From Ridgeia piscesae (Eukaryota; Annelida; Polychaeta; Sabellida; Siboglinidae), in assembly GCA_025642075.2 (NCBI GenBank), contig JAODUO010000860.1, positions 62,001 through 126,000 of the forward strand: 64,000 nt of DNA, in the 5' to 3' direction. Positions 51,100-63,374 of this stretch are shown here, piece after piece; the first letter of the stretch is position 1; each line of letters opens with the position of its first letter. The position numbers were made by a program, and so were the translations under genes. The notes beneath the pieces are model-generated. The model was not told where the DNA came from. It made no database searches and was given only the letters and a program-made list of their open reading frames with translations.

Positions 51100-51359
51100 G
51101 CGAGCTGTCGATGTCAATGACTTAGAGTAGACGGGATATTGACACTGCGAGGGCGCCTAGTCGAGTTGAGGACACTTGTCATTAGTGTATTTACGTAAGA
51201 TGTCAATCTCTTACGAGTTGACAGCATCCATTCCCGGGTGCACTTGTTCACTAGAGCGCAGGTGTCAGACCTCTTCTCTCTCGGGGCAATGTCTGTGTAC
51301 CGACTGTCAAGCCATGTCAATCTACCTGGTGCACGTGTCTCGTAGGAGTTGGTGTTCTG
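51100..51359 (+). other. Possible non-coding exon with strong splice donor
   Basis: GC-moderate, low-repeat sequence ends in GTTCTG|GTAAGT at 51359/51360, an excellent donor match, and is followed at once by (GT)n. It could be an alternative non-coding first exon of gene B, whose 3' splice site lies at 53386. No other evidence supports transcription. Confidence 0.2.
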
Positions 51360-51916
51360 GTAAGTGTGTGTGTGTGTGTGTGGGGGGGTGGGGGTGGCGC
51401 GTGCGTGCGTGTGTTTTATTAAATAAACAAATGTCCAGTTCAGGGTATGATAACAAACCATTCTTTTGTTAATTATGTAGCACTCAATGTGTTAAAACAA
51501 GCTCAAGTCTATACTTTGTTTCTTAATTTGATATTGCCATCTTAATAATAATTTAGATCGCTGCAGTTTCTTAGGCTTCGTAATCCACATAATATTTTTT
51601 TTCATAATACAAACATTTGTACATTGTTGTCCTAGTGAAATATTAACTTTACTCCATGTTCTTTGTCAGTGTTACACATCACGAAGAAAACAAGTTATAA
51701 ACACAGCCTACGTTCAATTTATACAAAGAAATACCGATTAATAGTATTTTAGAACCTGGTGCTCTGGTTGCCTTTAGTTTCACAATTTTTTTAGAAAAAA
51801 TACCTTTGTTACAATTCAAATGTATGATTAGATTAATCTTACGATAAATTTGCACTCGGCATTAACACACGAAAATACACACAAGACACAAATCGGACTA
51901 AATACATATATATAGG
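51360..51916. other. No gene recognised
   Basis: Short (GT)n and G-rich run at the start, then AT-rich unique DNA. Confidence 0.45.
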
Positions 51917-52306
51917 CCTATTGTTTTTCCCTAGTTGATAAATAATGTACTAATTACAAAAGTCAACAGACTGTCTTTATTGACATAGAGATAAAACAAA
52001 CACTAGTCATGTGAACCAGCGCAACACGTCATTGTTTATAGCGCGTGTATTTGAGGGCGTGCACAGCCTTTGATGTTGACAGGTGGGCCCGCATACAGGT
52101 ATTATTAACGCATTCCATTCGTGTTTACACCGACCTTTCAAGTGTAATTACAAATATAATCCGTGCATTGAATTAACCAGTAATTGATACTGATGGCGTT
52201 GACGTTCGCCAGGTGATGTGATGAGACGTGTCCAACGTCTTCTTCGGTGTCTTCAGCGGCGTTGCAGAAAATTGCCTTTGATGTGCGCCGCTACTTAAGT
52301 GTTGGT
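51917..52306 (+). repeat. Inverted flanking element of gene B, left copy
   Basis: It matches the reverse complement of 61278-61745 through its whole length. Blocks of exact identity include AGATAAAACAAACACTAGTC (starts near 51989) and a run of about 41 bases from 52207 (TCGCCAGGTGATGTGATGAG and beyond). The end CTTCAGCGGCGTTGCAG is also shared. The left copy lacks about 50 bases present in the right copy between two GCT triplets. No coding frame is conserved. Confidence 0.9.
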
Positions 52307-52546
52307 TGTATTTGGTTAATGAATCTTTTTCTTGAAATATACTTTGATCGTCGTCTGTTTAATCTCAATGTTTCACCTTTTTTGCTATTACACACAGAAC
52401 GGTCGAATTATCGAATTGACAAACAAACATGGCAAACTTATATTAAAGACCTATGCATACAAACGCATTTGATCGATCAATCTAAGTAAACATGTTGGGA
52501 TATATGCAATTTTTCATAAAATAATCTAACGATAAAATCTGTGGTT

Positions 52547-53386
<840 letters not shown>

Positions 53387-53511
53387 ACACAGACGCAAGG
53401 TGACGTCGCTGCATCCCAAACCGCAATCATAGCCCGATCGACACACTCCGAGTCTGTTGATCACGTGACATCGTGACGTCACCAGTCACCGCGGTTGCGC
53501 CACCTGTCGAC
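53387..53511 (+). promoter_or_regulatory. Probable 5'UTR of gene B with CTCF-like site
   Basis: Sequence between the 53386 acceptor and the ATG. GCGCCACCTG at 53497-53506, five bases before the ATG, resembles the core of the CTCF motif. The ATG context has G at -3. Confidence 0.35.
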
Positions 53512-56357
53512 ATGACACGCCGCAGCTTCGTTCTCTCCGCCGCCATCCTTCTGGTTGGCGCGGCGGTGGCAGTGGCTCGCGGCCCCCATCCGCTGCGGTA
53601 CTCGCTGCGGGAAGAGAGCGAACGCGGGACACCCCTCGGAAACATTCTAGTCGATGCCGGCTTAACGTCGTCCCTGTCGCAATTCGATCTCGCCCAGTTG
53701 GAGTTCTCCTTCTCCTCCGCCCGCTCCCAGCACCAACACCTGTTCAGCATCGACGGGAAGACGGGTTTACTGACGACAGCCGAGGTGGTGGACAGAGACT
53801 CGTTGTGTGCCAACCTCGATGTCTGCGTGGTCCTTCTGGCCGTGCAGATCCTCCCCGTGAGGTACTTCACCATCGTCCAGGTCAACGTCGATATCGTCGA
53901 CATCAACGACAATTCGCCGCGGTTTTTGAGCGACTCTCTCCGGTTCGCCCTCACCGAGGTGTCCGTGCCCGGAGTCGGTATCTCCCTGCCCCTGGCTGAG
54001 GATCCCGACTCGCCGAAGTTCGCTGTTCAGAAGTACGAACTGGAGGCTGATTCGGATAAGTTCGAGCTGGTCGTTGTTCTCGAGGACGGCAGTCCGTCGG
54101 ATGTTCAGCTGGTGCTACGTGGGAAACTAGACAGGGAGGAGAGGGATGGTTACGTTCTCCGTTTGGTTGCGCTTGATGGCGCAACGCCGCCTAAAACTGG
54201 TTCGGTGACGTTGACCATTGACGTCATTGATGTCAACGACAACAGTCCGGTGTTTGAGAACTCCACATACAGGGTTTCGATCCCGGAAAACATCGATCCG
54301 TCGACGGTGATCCTGAACGTGAAGGCGACGGATCCAGATTCCGGTGCAAGCGGAGAGGTCGTCTACAGCTTCAGCCGGAAGACCCAGCAGCGATACGGCA
54401 ACATGTTCGATATCAACCAATCGGGGGATATTTCAGTCACGGGACTGATCGACTACGAAGTGACTTCCGGTTACGTTCTCACGGTGTCCGCCCGGAATCG
54501 TGACCCGAGCACATCGCCCGTCCGTGCGAAGGTCATCGTCGATGTTATTGACGAGAACGACAACGCTCCTACGATGACCGTGAACACGTTGACGGAAGAC
54601 GGAGCTGCCCAAATCACGGAGTCTTCTCCCGTCGGGACTTTCGTTGCCCACATGACGGTGATAGACGAGGACGCCGGGGAGAACGGACGTTTCAACTGTT
54701 CCATCCACACACCGTCGTTCGAAATCCGACAGCTGTACGAGACGGAGTTCAAGATCGTCACGTCGGCGCCACTCGACCGGGAACAAAGGGCGCAGTTCGT
54801 CCTGGCTATCGAGTGCCAGGACAACGGACTCACACCTCGCTTCTCCGTCGGCCAACTCTCCGTGACGGTACAAGACGAGAACGACAATGCGCCCGTCTTT
54901 TCGCGAGACACCTACACCGTCGACGTACCGGAGAACGGCAAACCGGAAGTGGTGGTATTGACGGTGTCGGCGACAGATGCCGACGCCGGACGCAATTCCC
55001 ACTTCCGGTATTCCATCCCGCCCAACATGGCGCCGTATTTCGCGATAGATAGTTCGACCGGAAGTATCACGACGCGGCGGCCGTTCGATCGCGAGCGCAC
55101 CGACGAGATGCGGTTCACGGTATACGCCATCGACGGTGGCTCCCCGCAGCGGACCGGAAGCGCAGATGTCGTAATACGCATCGCCGACGTCAACGACGAG
55201 CATCCGCGGTTTACTCGCTCGCGCTACGAATTCGAGGTTCCCGAGAACGGCCCGGAAGTCACGGCGGTCGGTCACGTGACGGCCGTCGACTCGGACACGG
55301 ATGCAAACAATAAGTTCGATTACGTCATCGACCCGGAGACAAACCGGCACGAACTGTTTGCCATCGACTCGGCCTCTGGTGCGATATCGACGACCGGCTC
55401 GCTGGACAGGGAGCTGGAGGCCAGCTACACGCTGCGTGTACTGGCCGTACCTGTCCGAGACACGACCGGCACGGGTACCGCCACCGTCACCGTCTACGTC
55501 CAGGACACCAACGACAACGTCCCGGTCGTCCTGTTCCCGGCGTTTCCGGCAACGGGACCGTTCTCGTGTCGCCGTTCACGCCAACTGACTATATTATCGC
55601 CCGCTTGCTGGCGTACGACGCCGACTCGGGCCGGAACGGCGCGCTGTCCTACGGTCTGAACGGCGACGACGACGACGGGTATTTCACGGTCGATAATGCC
55701 ACCGGGTACGTCAGAGTCGCGAAGGAACTGCAAGACATCGACTCGAGGACATTCGTCTTGTGGTGCGTGGCTGAAGATGATGGTCAGCCTCGACGACGTA
55801 GCATGGCTCGTCTGATCCTTGTCGTCAACAGCTCCGTCCCCTTCCAGCTGGGTGACACAGCCGAGTACAACAACCACTGGGTTGCCACCGTCGTCTCCCT
55901 CGTTGTCATAAGCACCTGTGTCCTGCTCATCGTCTTCTGTGTCGCTATCGTGCTTTTCATTCGTCGGCGTCGCTCGGAGACAAAAACAAGCCGATCGCCA
56001 GCCATGGTGATGTTGGAGCCGCGACACCTGGCGGGCAAGACATTTGCAGTGCATATCCGCCAGGTGGACCGCTGCAACAATGATTACTCTCAGTTGAGCG
56101 AGAAGCAGAACTCGGACAACGTGCAATGCGCCTGGAATGAGGCGTCCAAGAAATCCTTCACGGATTCGGCGGGAACGGTGGGATACCAGCAGAATTACGA
56201 TCCACTTCGCCCGGGGATAATCAGGGCCGCCGATTCGCGGGAGAGTCTGCGGTCTCACGACATGCTGTGTGACGCACATAATGGCCACACACACTCGGCT
56301 GAGCACGAACATGAAGACTCACACACAGACGGGACAGCGGGGCCGTCGCGACTGCAG
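53512..56357 (+). CDS. Protocadherin gene B, exon 1: signal peptide, seven cadherin repeats, transmembrane segment, part of tail (one frameshift)
   Basis: A paralogue of gene A. Residues 1-22 form a signal peptide. EC1 (about 24-138) has Cys99-x5-Cys105; EC2 (139-248), EC3 (249-355), EC4 (356-463), EC5 (464-567) and EC6 (568-674) carry DRE and DxNDN calcium motifs. The frame is good to NDNVPVVLFP (55539). EC7, a membrane helix (HWVATVVSLVVISTCV and on, closed by RRRR) and the tail then continue in the next forward frame. The shift lies near 55536-55542 and equals one missing base. Because everything after it is intact, a sequence error in the CCC run is likelier than decay. EC5 ends DVNDE, EC6 lacks A-x-D and EC7 lacks PEN, as in gene A. 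The tail has a His-rich stretch. The exon ends CAG|GTGAGG, phase 0. Codons are strikingly GC-rich compared with gene A. The total product would be about 1046 residues. Confidence 0.93.
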
Positions 56358-56734
56358 GTGAGGAATAATAATAATAATGGCAAAAATAATAACAATCATT
56401 TTAACACTTCTGTAGCCCCTGTGTCCGTGACAATTCTAACTCAAACAAACAAACAAACTCATTTGGCATAATCATAAGCGGGGACAGGCTAGAGTCGTAA
56501 TTGGAGCATGGAACCGCCGAAATTTGGTGGGCGTAAAGCAATTTCAAACAAATATGTTTTCTTTTTTACGAAAGGTGGCTATAATTTCAGAAGATTTAAT
56601 TGTAATAGGGAGTTGTTTTCAAATTGTTAATAATAATAGGAATATCGACATGCTGACCGGTTATTGAGTTACACTTACATTCTGTGTTCGAAACACGAGC
56701 TGAAAATGAGGTCGCAAACTTCACACAAATCAAA

Positions 56735-56935
56735 GGTCCGTCGGTCCGCCAGACCTTCGACTTTGTGAAATTGCCGGTCCGATTGAAACGTTGTCACCAT
56801 TTAAAACCGAAGTACCAAACCTTAGTTGAAAGTGTCAGGTTCCCGGACCGTCAACTTTACTTCGACTTTGTGAAATTGGCGGTCCGATTGGTACCAAACC
56901 TTAGCTGAAGGTGTGAGGTCCCAGGACCTTCAATT
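56735..56935. repeat. Degenerate nested tandem repeat
   Basis: CTTCGACTTTGTGAAATTG occurs twice, 105 bases apart, and GTACCAAACCTTAG with its flank occurs twice, 79 bases apart. The copies overlap as an imperfect tandem array. Confidence 0.8.
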
Positions 56936-57794
56936 TTTTTAGATTGGCGGTACGTCGCATCCATTGCAGGTCTATCATTTCAAGGCCTGGTTATATATGT
57001 AGTATTGTACACTGGATACCCGGCCATAACAATGATGACTTCGTTAAGTTAAGCTAACAAAGCCTTTAGTCTCAGTGAAATTCTATGCAGCGCATTGTGA
57101 CAATTAAAATAAGCATTACAGTAAGCACAGCTTCAGGAAACTGCCCAATTACCAGAAGCACCCCTGGAGGTTCGCTGTATCTAAACGCAAAGCACACGCC
57201 AATACAGCAATGATTAAGTCATTTCCTTGAGTAGGTAAAACGACCCATCTATTCATTGCACATGCTAACGCATCATTTAACACCCAACCACTTACGAAAC
57301 GAGGTTGATGCATCTGCCAAAAATCATATGTTTAAAATTCGATTAATGCCCAGATCACTGCCCTGTCTGGTCTAATGTTGAGTCTCGTTTAACTGCAAGA
57401 TAGCAACACTCGGGTCAAAAGAGATAACACGCGAAATGATACACCCAGACCAGCGACTTCTGACGGCAGAGGTATAGCCTTTAATTAACAGCGGACATTA
57501 TTGCCACTTGCGCGCGCCATTACGTAGAGTAACGTTTTTCGATCGCGCCGCCGGTGTCGTTCAATTGAATCGAACGTCTGCAGGTCGATGATCGCTTTCC
57601 CGGCCGCTGTGCAATGTTGGGCCATTAGCTATAATAGAGACGTACAGAGGCGCTTTCAAACCGCCCATTAATGGGTCGTTAACCGACGTTGTGTTCGGCA
57701 CGATTACCGCGTTCCCACCAATTCTCCCGGGCGCACGAGAGACAATGAATTGCGGGGAAATTACAAAGGTGTAAGAGAACAGATGTGGTCAACG

Positions 57795-57826
57795 TGCGCC
57801 CTCTGGTGATCAACGCCCCCTGGTGA
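57795..57826 (+). promoter_or_regulatory. Pair of CTCF-like motifs in intron 1 of gene B
   Basis: TGCGCCCTCTGGTGA and CGCCCCCTGGTGA lie in the same orientation, 19 bases apart. Both match the reverse of the CTCF core (CCACNAGGGGGCGC type). Binding is not shown by sequence alone. Confidence 0.35.
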
Positions 57827-59409
57827 ATAGGCCGTTGTCACCGATTGCCGATGCACTGATTGCGGGTTGGCCGGTCGAGTTGTTTTCGCAGAGCCAGAGG
57901 TGATTTCTCTCATGTCGTTGTCTCTTGCCCTAACGCCATAAACACCCCTGACGCGGTCGATAACACGCCCCAAACAAAGGCCCGATGCGGTAAACACCGC
58001 TTTAGTTCCCCTTCCACTGTTTCGACTAGAAGCTATGTTCGGTATGGTCAGCCATTTTGTTTTTTACTCTTCCGTCGGTTCTTCGATTCAACTCTGTTTT
58101 CCCTGGCAGGTGATTTCGGGGACCGTTTTCTCAGACTGAAGGACCAGAACACACAATGTAACATTGATGAAGGGACTAGGGAGATTATTTACATAATATT
58201 TTCAGAGAATGAAACAGCTTTTTCTGAAAGCTCTCTTATAATTATAATACGGGTATGCTGCTTTTGTGGGTAAAAAACGTTAATGTGTTTATAAACAAAA
58301 TCGATAACCGTCGGGACACTTACAAAGTTGGACTCTTGAAAAATAGGATACTTCCATGGCCACTTGCCAACTGATAAAGAAACCGATTAAAACACAGTTT
58401 CATTATCAGTCATTAGCACAACGCCACTGGCGTCCATGACACCCACATTGGCTGGCAGTTGCACATTAGGGGTGGGGGCGTCTCTAACATACATAAATTA
58501 AGATGGCGACGTCTTTCCCCCAACCGTTCTGCGTAGCGGGCAACCCCGCCACCTCTAACCTGTTTTGGGAGCCTGCATGTCGCTGCCTTTACAGTCCAAC
58601 TCCTTCAACGTATATTTTTGTATGCCAACCTCCAGTTAAAATTTGCTACGACCATCACAAGAAACAACCATCGTTAAAATAGAAATATTTTGCTATAACA
58701 TTTTACAAGTTTTGTTTGTATAAAGAACAGTATTTGTTGCCAGAAAGTTACACTAATCTTGAAGCTTAGCTGACGTCCCGTGTATATCAAACTTCCCTCA
58801 TATTTTATTTAAAAAAATAACTAAACATAATTGAGTTATTTTAGTATTACTAAATAGTTATTTTAATGAACGAGGAGCAAGAGATGTCGATTTAAAACGT
58901 TGTCATACAACGTGTTACCTTACTCACTCGTTACGTGATTTCACGGTAATCACTACAAACCTCCAGGGTATTCCTAAGCGGTTATTCACTTTCCCCAGAA
59001 GGGTAATTCTGCCAACAACAAAAGGGTGGCCAAGCCAATGAACCGCATGGACCCCTGTTTGAAGTGGCCGCCCAGTGGCGCGACAAAATGAGAATTAACG
59101 AGATGTTTCCGCGACAATAGAACAGCTCGCGAAGCACACGTCCCTCGGGAACTGGTTGACACGGGCCCGGTAACAACGTCGTGTCTTGGCGACAGCTTGT
59201 TGGGGTGACATGTGTCTCCCGTCTATTGACAGCGACATGTGCGAGTAGTTTCGTGTGACACTTCAATCCGAGAGCTGTTCCAGCCTGTTCAAGTGTCTTG
59301 TTAGCCTCGCTTAACCAACTCTCGCTGGCCGCGTAACTTCGCCGAGAAGACAGCCTAGTAGCGTCTTAATAGCCGGCTTTTGAATGTCATCCGTGTGACG
59401 AACGAAAAC

Positions 59410-59725
59410 TGCCGCCACCTCACGGGGCCTGGATAATCGAGGCTAATACTGTAATTACTGCTTCATAAACAACTTAAATGTGTGTTGCTGTTTATTTTTT
59501 GTGAGTACAAAAGTTTTATGCTGGATACTGTTGATAGTACAGTATTTTAAAAGTATTTCCTTATTTTAATTTAATAGTCGGCCTGAGAGCCAATCAGCGC
59601 TCCTCCCTATTCTGGTATAGGCCGCCCTGGTGGCAACATTGTCAGAGCATTCATCTCCCAGGTGGATGCGAGGGATTAAAAAGTGCTGCCACCTCACGGA
59701 GCATGGATAATAGAGGCGTGCCTAT
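59410..59725. repeat. Short repeat pair and SINE-like fragment
   Basis: GCCACCTCACGGGGCCTGG (59412) recurs as GCCACCTCACGGAGCATGG (59685), each followed by ATAATCGAGGC or ATAATAGAGGC. In between, GCCCTGGTGGCAACATTGTC with AGAGCATTCATCTCCCAGG resembles a tRNA-type SINE head with a damaged A box. Confidence 0.4.
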
Positions 59726-59933
59726 AGTCTGACGTAACGTCGTATTCCTGTAAAGAACTGGCGTTTCACACCCGCATTCTCATGAAGCCTTGTGTTGTTC
59801 CTGGTAGTATAAAATGTCCAATGCAGTGGCGCATAGTTGCGTAGGGAGTGGCTGAGAGCATTGGCTGAGGAAAAACCAATTTAAGGGAGAAAGATGTGTA
59901 TGCGATTTGGGATAGAGTTTACCCCGTTGCTTA

Positions 59934-59951
59934 TTATATATATTATATATA

Positions 59952-60020
<69 letters not shown>
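59934..60020. repeat. (AT)n microsatellite
   Basis: (AT)n with two early slips, followed 40 bases later by short (CA)n and poly-C runs, about 50 bases upstream of the last exon of gene B. Confidence 0.95.
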
Positions 60021-60022
<2 letters not shown>

Positions 60023-60172
60023 ACTAATACAACTTTATGACTTTTATTAATATATATGTTCATATATGATACGAGCGCACGCGCGTAACACACACACACA
60101 CACACACCACAACCCCCCCCCCACACACACACCCCCACACACACACTAACCACGGTGTTTGTTTGCTTGTAG

Positions 60173-60466
60173 TTCTCTTCCGAGACACACCTCTCCAGTG
60201 GCGGCGACAAGGTTTCGGAAAGCGGCTGTTCCGAGGACAGTAAGCCAGACAGCGGCCGTGGGTCTTTCGAGGAGGCGACGTGTGGCGGTCCTGCCTCGCC
60301 CCCGCGCCGTACGACCCTCAAAGGCCCGCATCCTCACCAACATACCGAGGTTCGGGTTCGACTGGACGACCGTCTACGGAGCGTAGACGTCGAAGGGCCG
60401 CGAAACAACCATGTTCATGCGCATGCGCCGGGGAAGCGAAGGATACGCATAGCGAGTCAAGTATGA
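60173..60466 (+). CDS. Protocadherin gene B, exon 2 (C terminus)
   Basis: The exon has 97 codons plus TGA and starts in phase 0 after TTTGCTTGTAG. It reads FSSETHLSSGGDK, then DSGRGSFEEA, and ends KRRIRIASQV. It lacks an internal ATG in this frame and is recognised only by its splice signal, phase and homology. DSGRGS matches DSGHGS of gene A exon 3, and the ASQV end matches gene A exon 4, so it corresponds to exons 3 and 4 of gene A joined together. The shared ending implies a class I PDZ partner common to both receptors. Confidence 0.88.
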   Translation, partial: FSSETHLSSGGDKVSESGCSEDSKPDSGRGSFEEATCGGPASPPRRTTLKGPHPHQHTEVRVRLDDRLRSVDVEGPRNNHVHAHAPGKRRIRIASQV

Positions 60467-60745
60467 CGAGTCGTCAGTCACCACAATACAGTCAAAAGTG
60501 TATAGTTTGAATTTTTACTGCCGCTTTATTAAGTGAACTTGGCCACAATTGGGGACAGCAATCTGGTGTGTTGAGACAGCAGCCTGGTGTGTTGAGACAG
60601 CAGCCTGGTGTGTTGAGACAGCAGCCTGGTGTGTCGAGACAGCAGTGTGTGTAATGTCGATGACTAAGTCACAATGACACCGGAAGTCTTTACATTCAGC
60701 CCAAAGCATTCATGTTGTACATATATTTTTTTATTAATAAAATAT
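60467..60745 (+). terminator. Probable 3'UTR and polyadenylation signal of gene B
   Basis: AATAAA at 60736-60741 is the first signal after the stop codon and gives a 3'UTR of about 290 bases, which includes the 21-bp repeat below. Confidence 0.5.
60559..60650. repeat. 21-bp minisatellite, about 4 copies, in the 3'UTR of gene B
   Basis: The unit GTGTGTTGAGACAGCAGCCTG is repeated head to tail with single-base changes (ATCTG in the first unit, GTGTCG in the last). Confidence 0.9.
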
Positions 60746-61225
60746 TACTCATATATAGTAAGGAGTTTACATTTGAGCACTGGCGGGGGGAGGGGGATAG
60801 GACGCGTTCGCAACCTGGTCACCCCTCAGAGGCAAAACTGATCTGCCATGCGAAGCCATGGTTTATTTTAACATACTTCATTTTATCTAACTTTACCTTA
60901 CCCTACCTATCGTCTTTGTACCTCGAGGCCCACCGTACTACGGGCACATTTCCCCCTGGATCACAATTCATGTAAACAGTCATAATTGGTCTTATTCAAC
61001 ATGAGTTTCGTCAAGCACAACGCGGTGCTATATCATAAACAGTAACGTGTATTTTTATGACATAAAATAGAAAATACGAGCAAACGCATTAATATTCAGT
61101 AGCGGAAGTGTGTTCATGTTTGTTAAAAGGTCACTGCAATGGCACACAGAGTGTTCCCGCCATCTAGGAAACACTAGAGGCTATGTGACAACTAACCCGT
61201 GTGACAACCAACCCCGGTCTTACCT
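60746..61225. other. No gene recognised
   Basis: Unique sequence between gene B and the right copy of the flanking element. Confidence 0.45.
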
Positions 61226-61282
61226 ACACGCACGCACGCACGCACGCACGCATGCACGCACGCACGCACGCACGCACGCACA
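61226..61282. repeat. (CACG)n microsatellite
   Basis: CACG units with one CATG variant abut the right copy of the inverted flanking element. Confidence 0.95.
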
Positions 61283-61745
61283 CTTAAGTAGCTACGAGTG
61301 TCTACGAGTGCCCACTTACTGCGCACCTGTTGTTCTACTTGTTCACGTTAACAAAGCGGCACATATCAAAGACAATTTCCTGCAACGCCGCTGAAGACTC
61401 CGAAGAAGACGTTGGACACGTCTCATCACATCACCTGGCGACACTTAACGCCTTCGATAGCAATTACAATTAGTGGCTAATTCATGGATTATAATTATAT
61501 GTAATGACACTTGAAAGATCGGTGTACATGGATTGGAACGCAATGATAATACCTGTATGCGGGTCCATCTTTAGACATCAAAAGCAGTCTACGCCTTCAA
61601 ATACACGCGTTATAAACAATGGTATATATGGCCGGGTGCACTTTGCACTTGACTAGTGTTTGTTTTATCTTTATGTCGATAAACACAGTGTGTTGACTTT
61701 TGCAATTAGTAGTTTGATTACAAAAAGAACCAAAACAATATCTTA
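61278..61745 (-). repeat. Inverted flanking element of gene B, right copy
   Basis: The reverse complement of 51917-52306. It is about 50 bases longer because it retains a segment (about 61290-61345) that the left copy has lost between GCT triplets. It starts 0.8 kb after the stop codon of gene B; the left copy ends 1.2 kb before its ATG. Confidence 0.9.
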
Positions 61746-61759
61746 CATCCGCGCAAGCA

Positions 61760-61935
61760 AGCATGCACGCACGTACGCACGCACGCACGCACGCAGGCAC
61801 GCACACACACAAAAACCGAGTTCTTACGTACATACACACGTAAGTACATACATACGTACATACATACATACACATTATTTGTATATACTTACACCACATA
61901 CACACGTACGCACGCACGCACACACACACAACGTG
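61760..61935. repeat. (CACG)n / (CATA)n / (CA)n microsatellites
   Basis: CACG units, then CATA/CGTA units, then CACG and CA units. The mix of CATA and CACG resembles that at 150-270. Confidence 0.9.
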
Positions 61936-62756
61936 CTAAAGTACAACTCTAGAAGCACACAGTAGCCAGCGCTATTTGAATCGAAGGACACTGTAGAAAT
62001 TAATGTCGCACCCCACTTCCGCCAAGGTACACAACGGAAGCTATGTCGGCGCGGAGCATTTCGGGACATGTCAGGAGGTAGTGTTATTCAACGTTCATTT
62101 GATTCATAGCGTACATGCAGCAACCAAATGACATGTACAACTCTAAAGTGTGCGGTACAAAACATTGCCTACAACACATTTTAGTTTAACAGTTTTATTT
62201 ATCCAGTAATTCTTATATTAAATTAACTATACCTTAATTACTAATTAAAATCCAACAATTACTCATTAAAGTCCAATACCTATTACTAATTTCACAATCC
62301 ATAAAAGCCGCAGTTTCGTCTCGTCTGTATTGTCTCATTCCGTCGAAATTCATGAACATTCTTTCACGCAGATCGCTTCACAAGTAATCGTCGTCGGCCC
62401 GATCTTGTCCTGCAGCTTTTCGTGCAGTGGTGGCTGGACATTCCGAGTGGAAGTGGAGTCAACATATCAAAGGCGCCTTAAAACGTCCAGCACTTCGACG
62501 TCGTACGGTTGTTAGGCCCAGACAATGCATGTCACGTGACGGGGTCCGCAAGGCAAAACGTCGTGATGACGTCATCGATATTCGTGTTAGCCGACTAGTT
62601 GCCAGTAAACGTTTCTGTCGATCGCAATTTTCTTGTTACAAAATACCATGCCGAAGGTTGTAATAGAAACGCTGCGCAAATGATAAAAATAATATAAATG
62701 TTGGAGACCATTTAAACAATGTGTAGAAATGCATTAGCCGGAGGTTCGTTGTTACC
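61936..62756. other. No gene recognised
   Basis: Unique DNA with short open frames only. Confidence 0.45.
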
Positions 62757-63374
62757 CTCACTCACTCACTCACTCACTCACTCACTCACTCACTCACTCA
62801 CTCACTCACTCACTCACTCACTCACTCACTCACTCACTCACCACTCACTCACTCACTCACTCACTCACTCACTCACTCACCACCACTCACTCACTCACTC
62901 ACTCACTCACTCACCACTCACTCACTCACCACCACCACCACCACTCACCACCACTCACCACCACTCACCACTCACTCACCACCACCACCACCACCACCAC
63001 CACCACCACTCACCACCACTCACCACCACCACTCACCACCACCACCACCACCACCACCACCACCACCACCACCACTCACCACCACTCACCACCACTCACT
63101 CACTCACTCACTCACTCACTCACTCACTCACTCACTCACTCACTCACTCACTCACTCACTCACTCACTCACTCACTCACTCACTCACTCACTCACTCACT
63201 CACTCACTCACTCACTCACTCACTCACCACCACCACCACCACCACCACCACCACCACCACCACCACCACCACCACCACCACCACCACACCACCACCACTC
63301 ACTCACTCACTCACTCACTCACTCACTCACTCACTCACTCACTCACTCACTCACTCACTCACTCACTCACTCAC
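62757..63374. repeat. (CTCA)n / (CAC)n compound satellite, 618 bp
   Basis: Blocks of the tetramer CTCA alternate with blocks of the trimer CAC in an irregular but recurring order. At least four long CTCA blocks and several CAC blocks occur, and the same composite motifs (CACCACCACTCAC) recur. The open frame across it (His, Ser, Leu, Thr) is a repeat artefact. Confidence 0.98.

Larger units (their letters stand above)
56358..60172 (+). other. Intron 1 of protocadherin gene B
   Basis: A 3.8-kb phase-0 intron from GTGAGG to TTTGCTTGTAG, with a consensus-like branch point ACTAAC at 60145-60150. If retained, the frame would add an Asn-rich stretch and stop at 56471. It holds a degenerate tandem repeat (56735-56935), CpG-rich unique DNA at 57,480-58,000 with homeodomain cores, paired CTCF-like motifs (57795-57826), and an (AT)n tract. 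I looked for an equivalent of gene A exon 2 and found none. Confidence 0.75.

Noticed and set aside
54433..55350. 305-codon minus-strand frame opposite gene B
   Set aside because: It is a shadow of GC-rich cadherin codons on the plus strand.
58020..58260. Possible extra tail exon in the intron of gene B
   Set aside because: An acceptor-like CCCTGGCAG is present, but the reading frame hits a stop quickly and shows no similarity to gene A exon 2.
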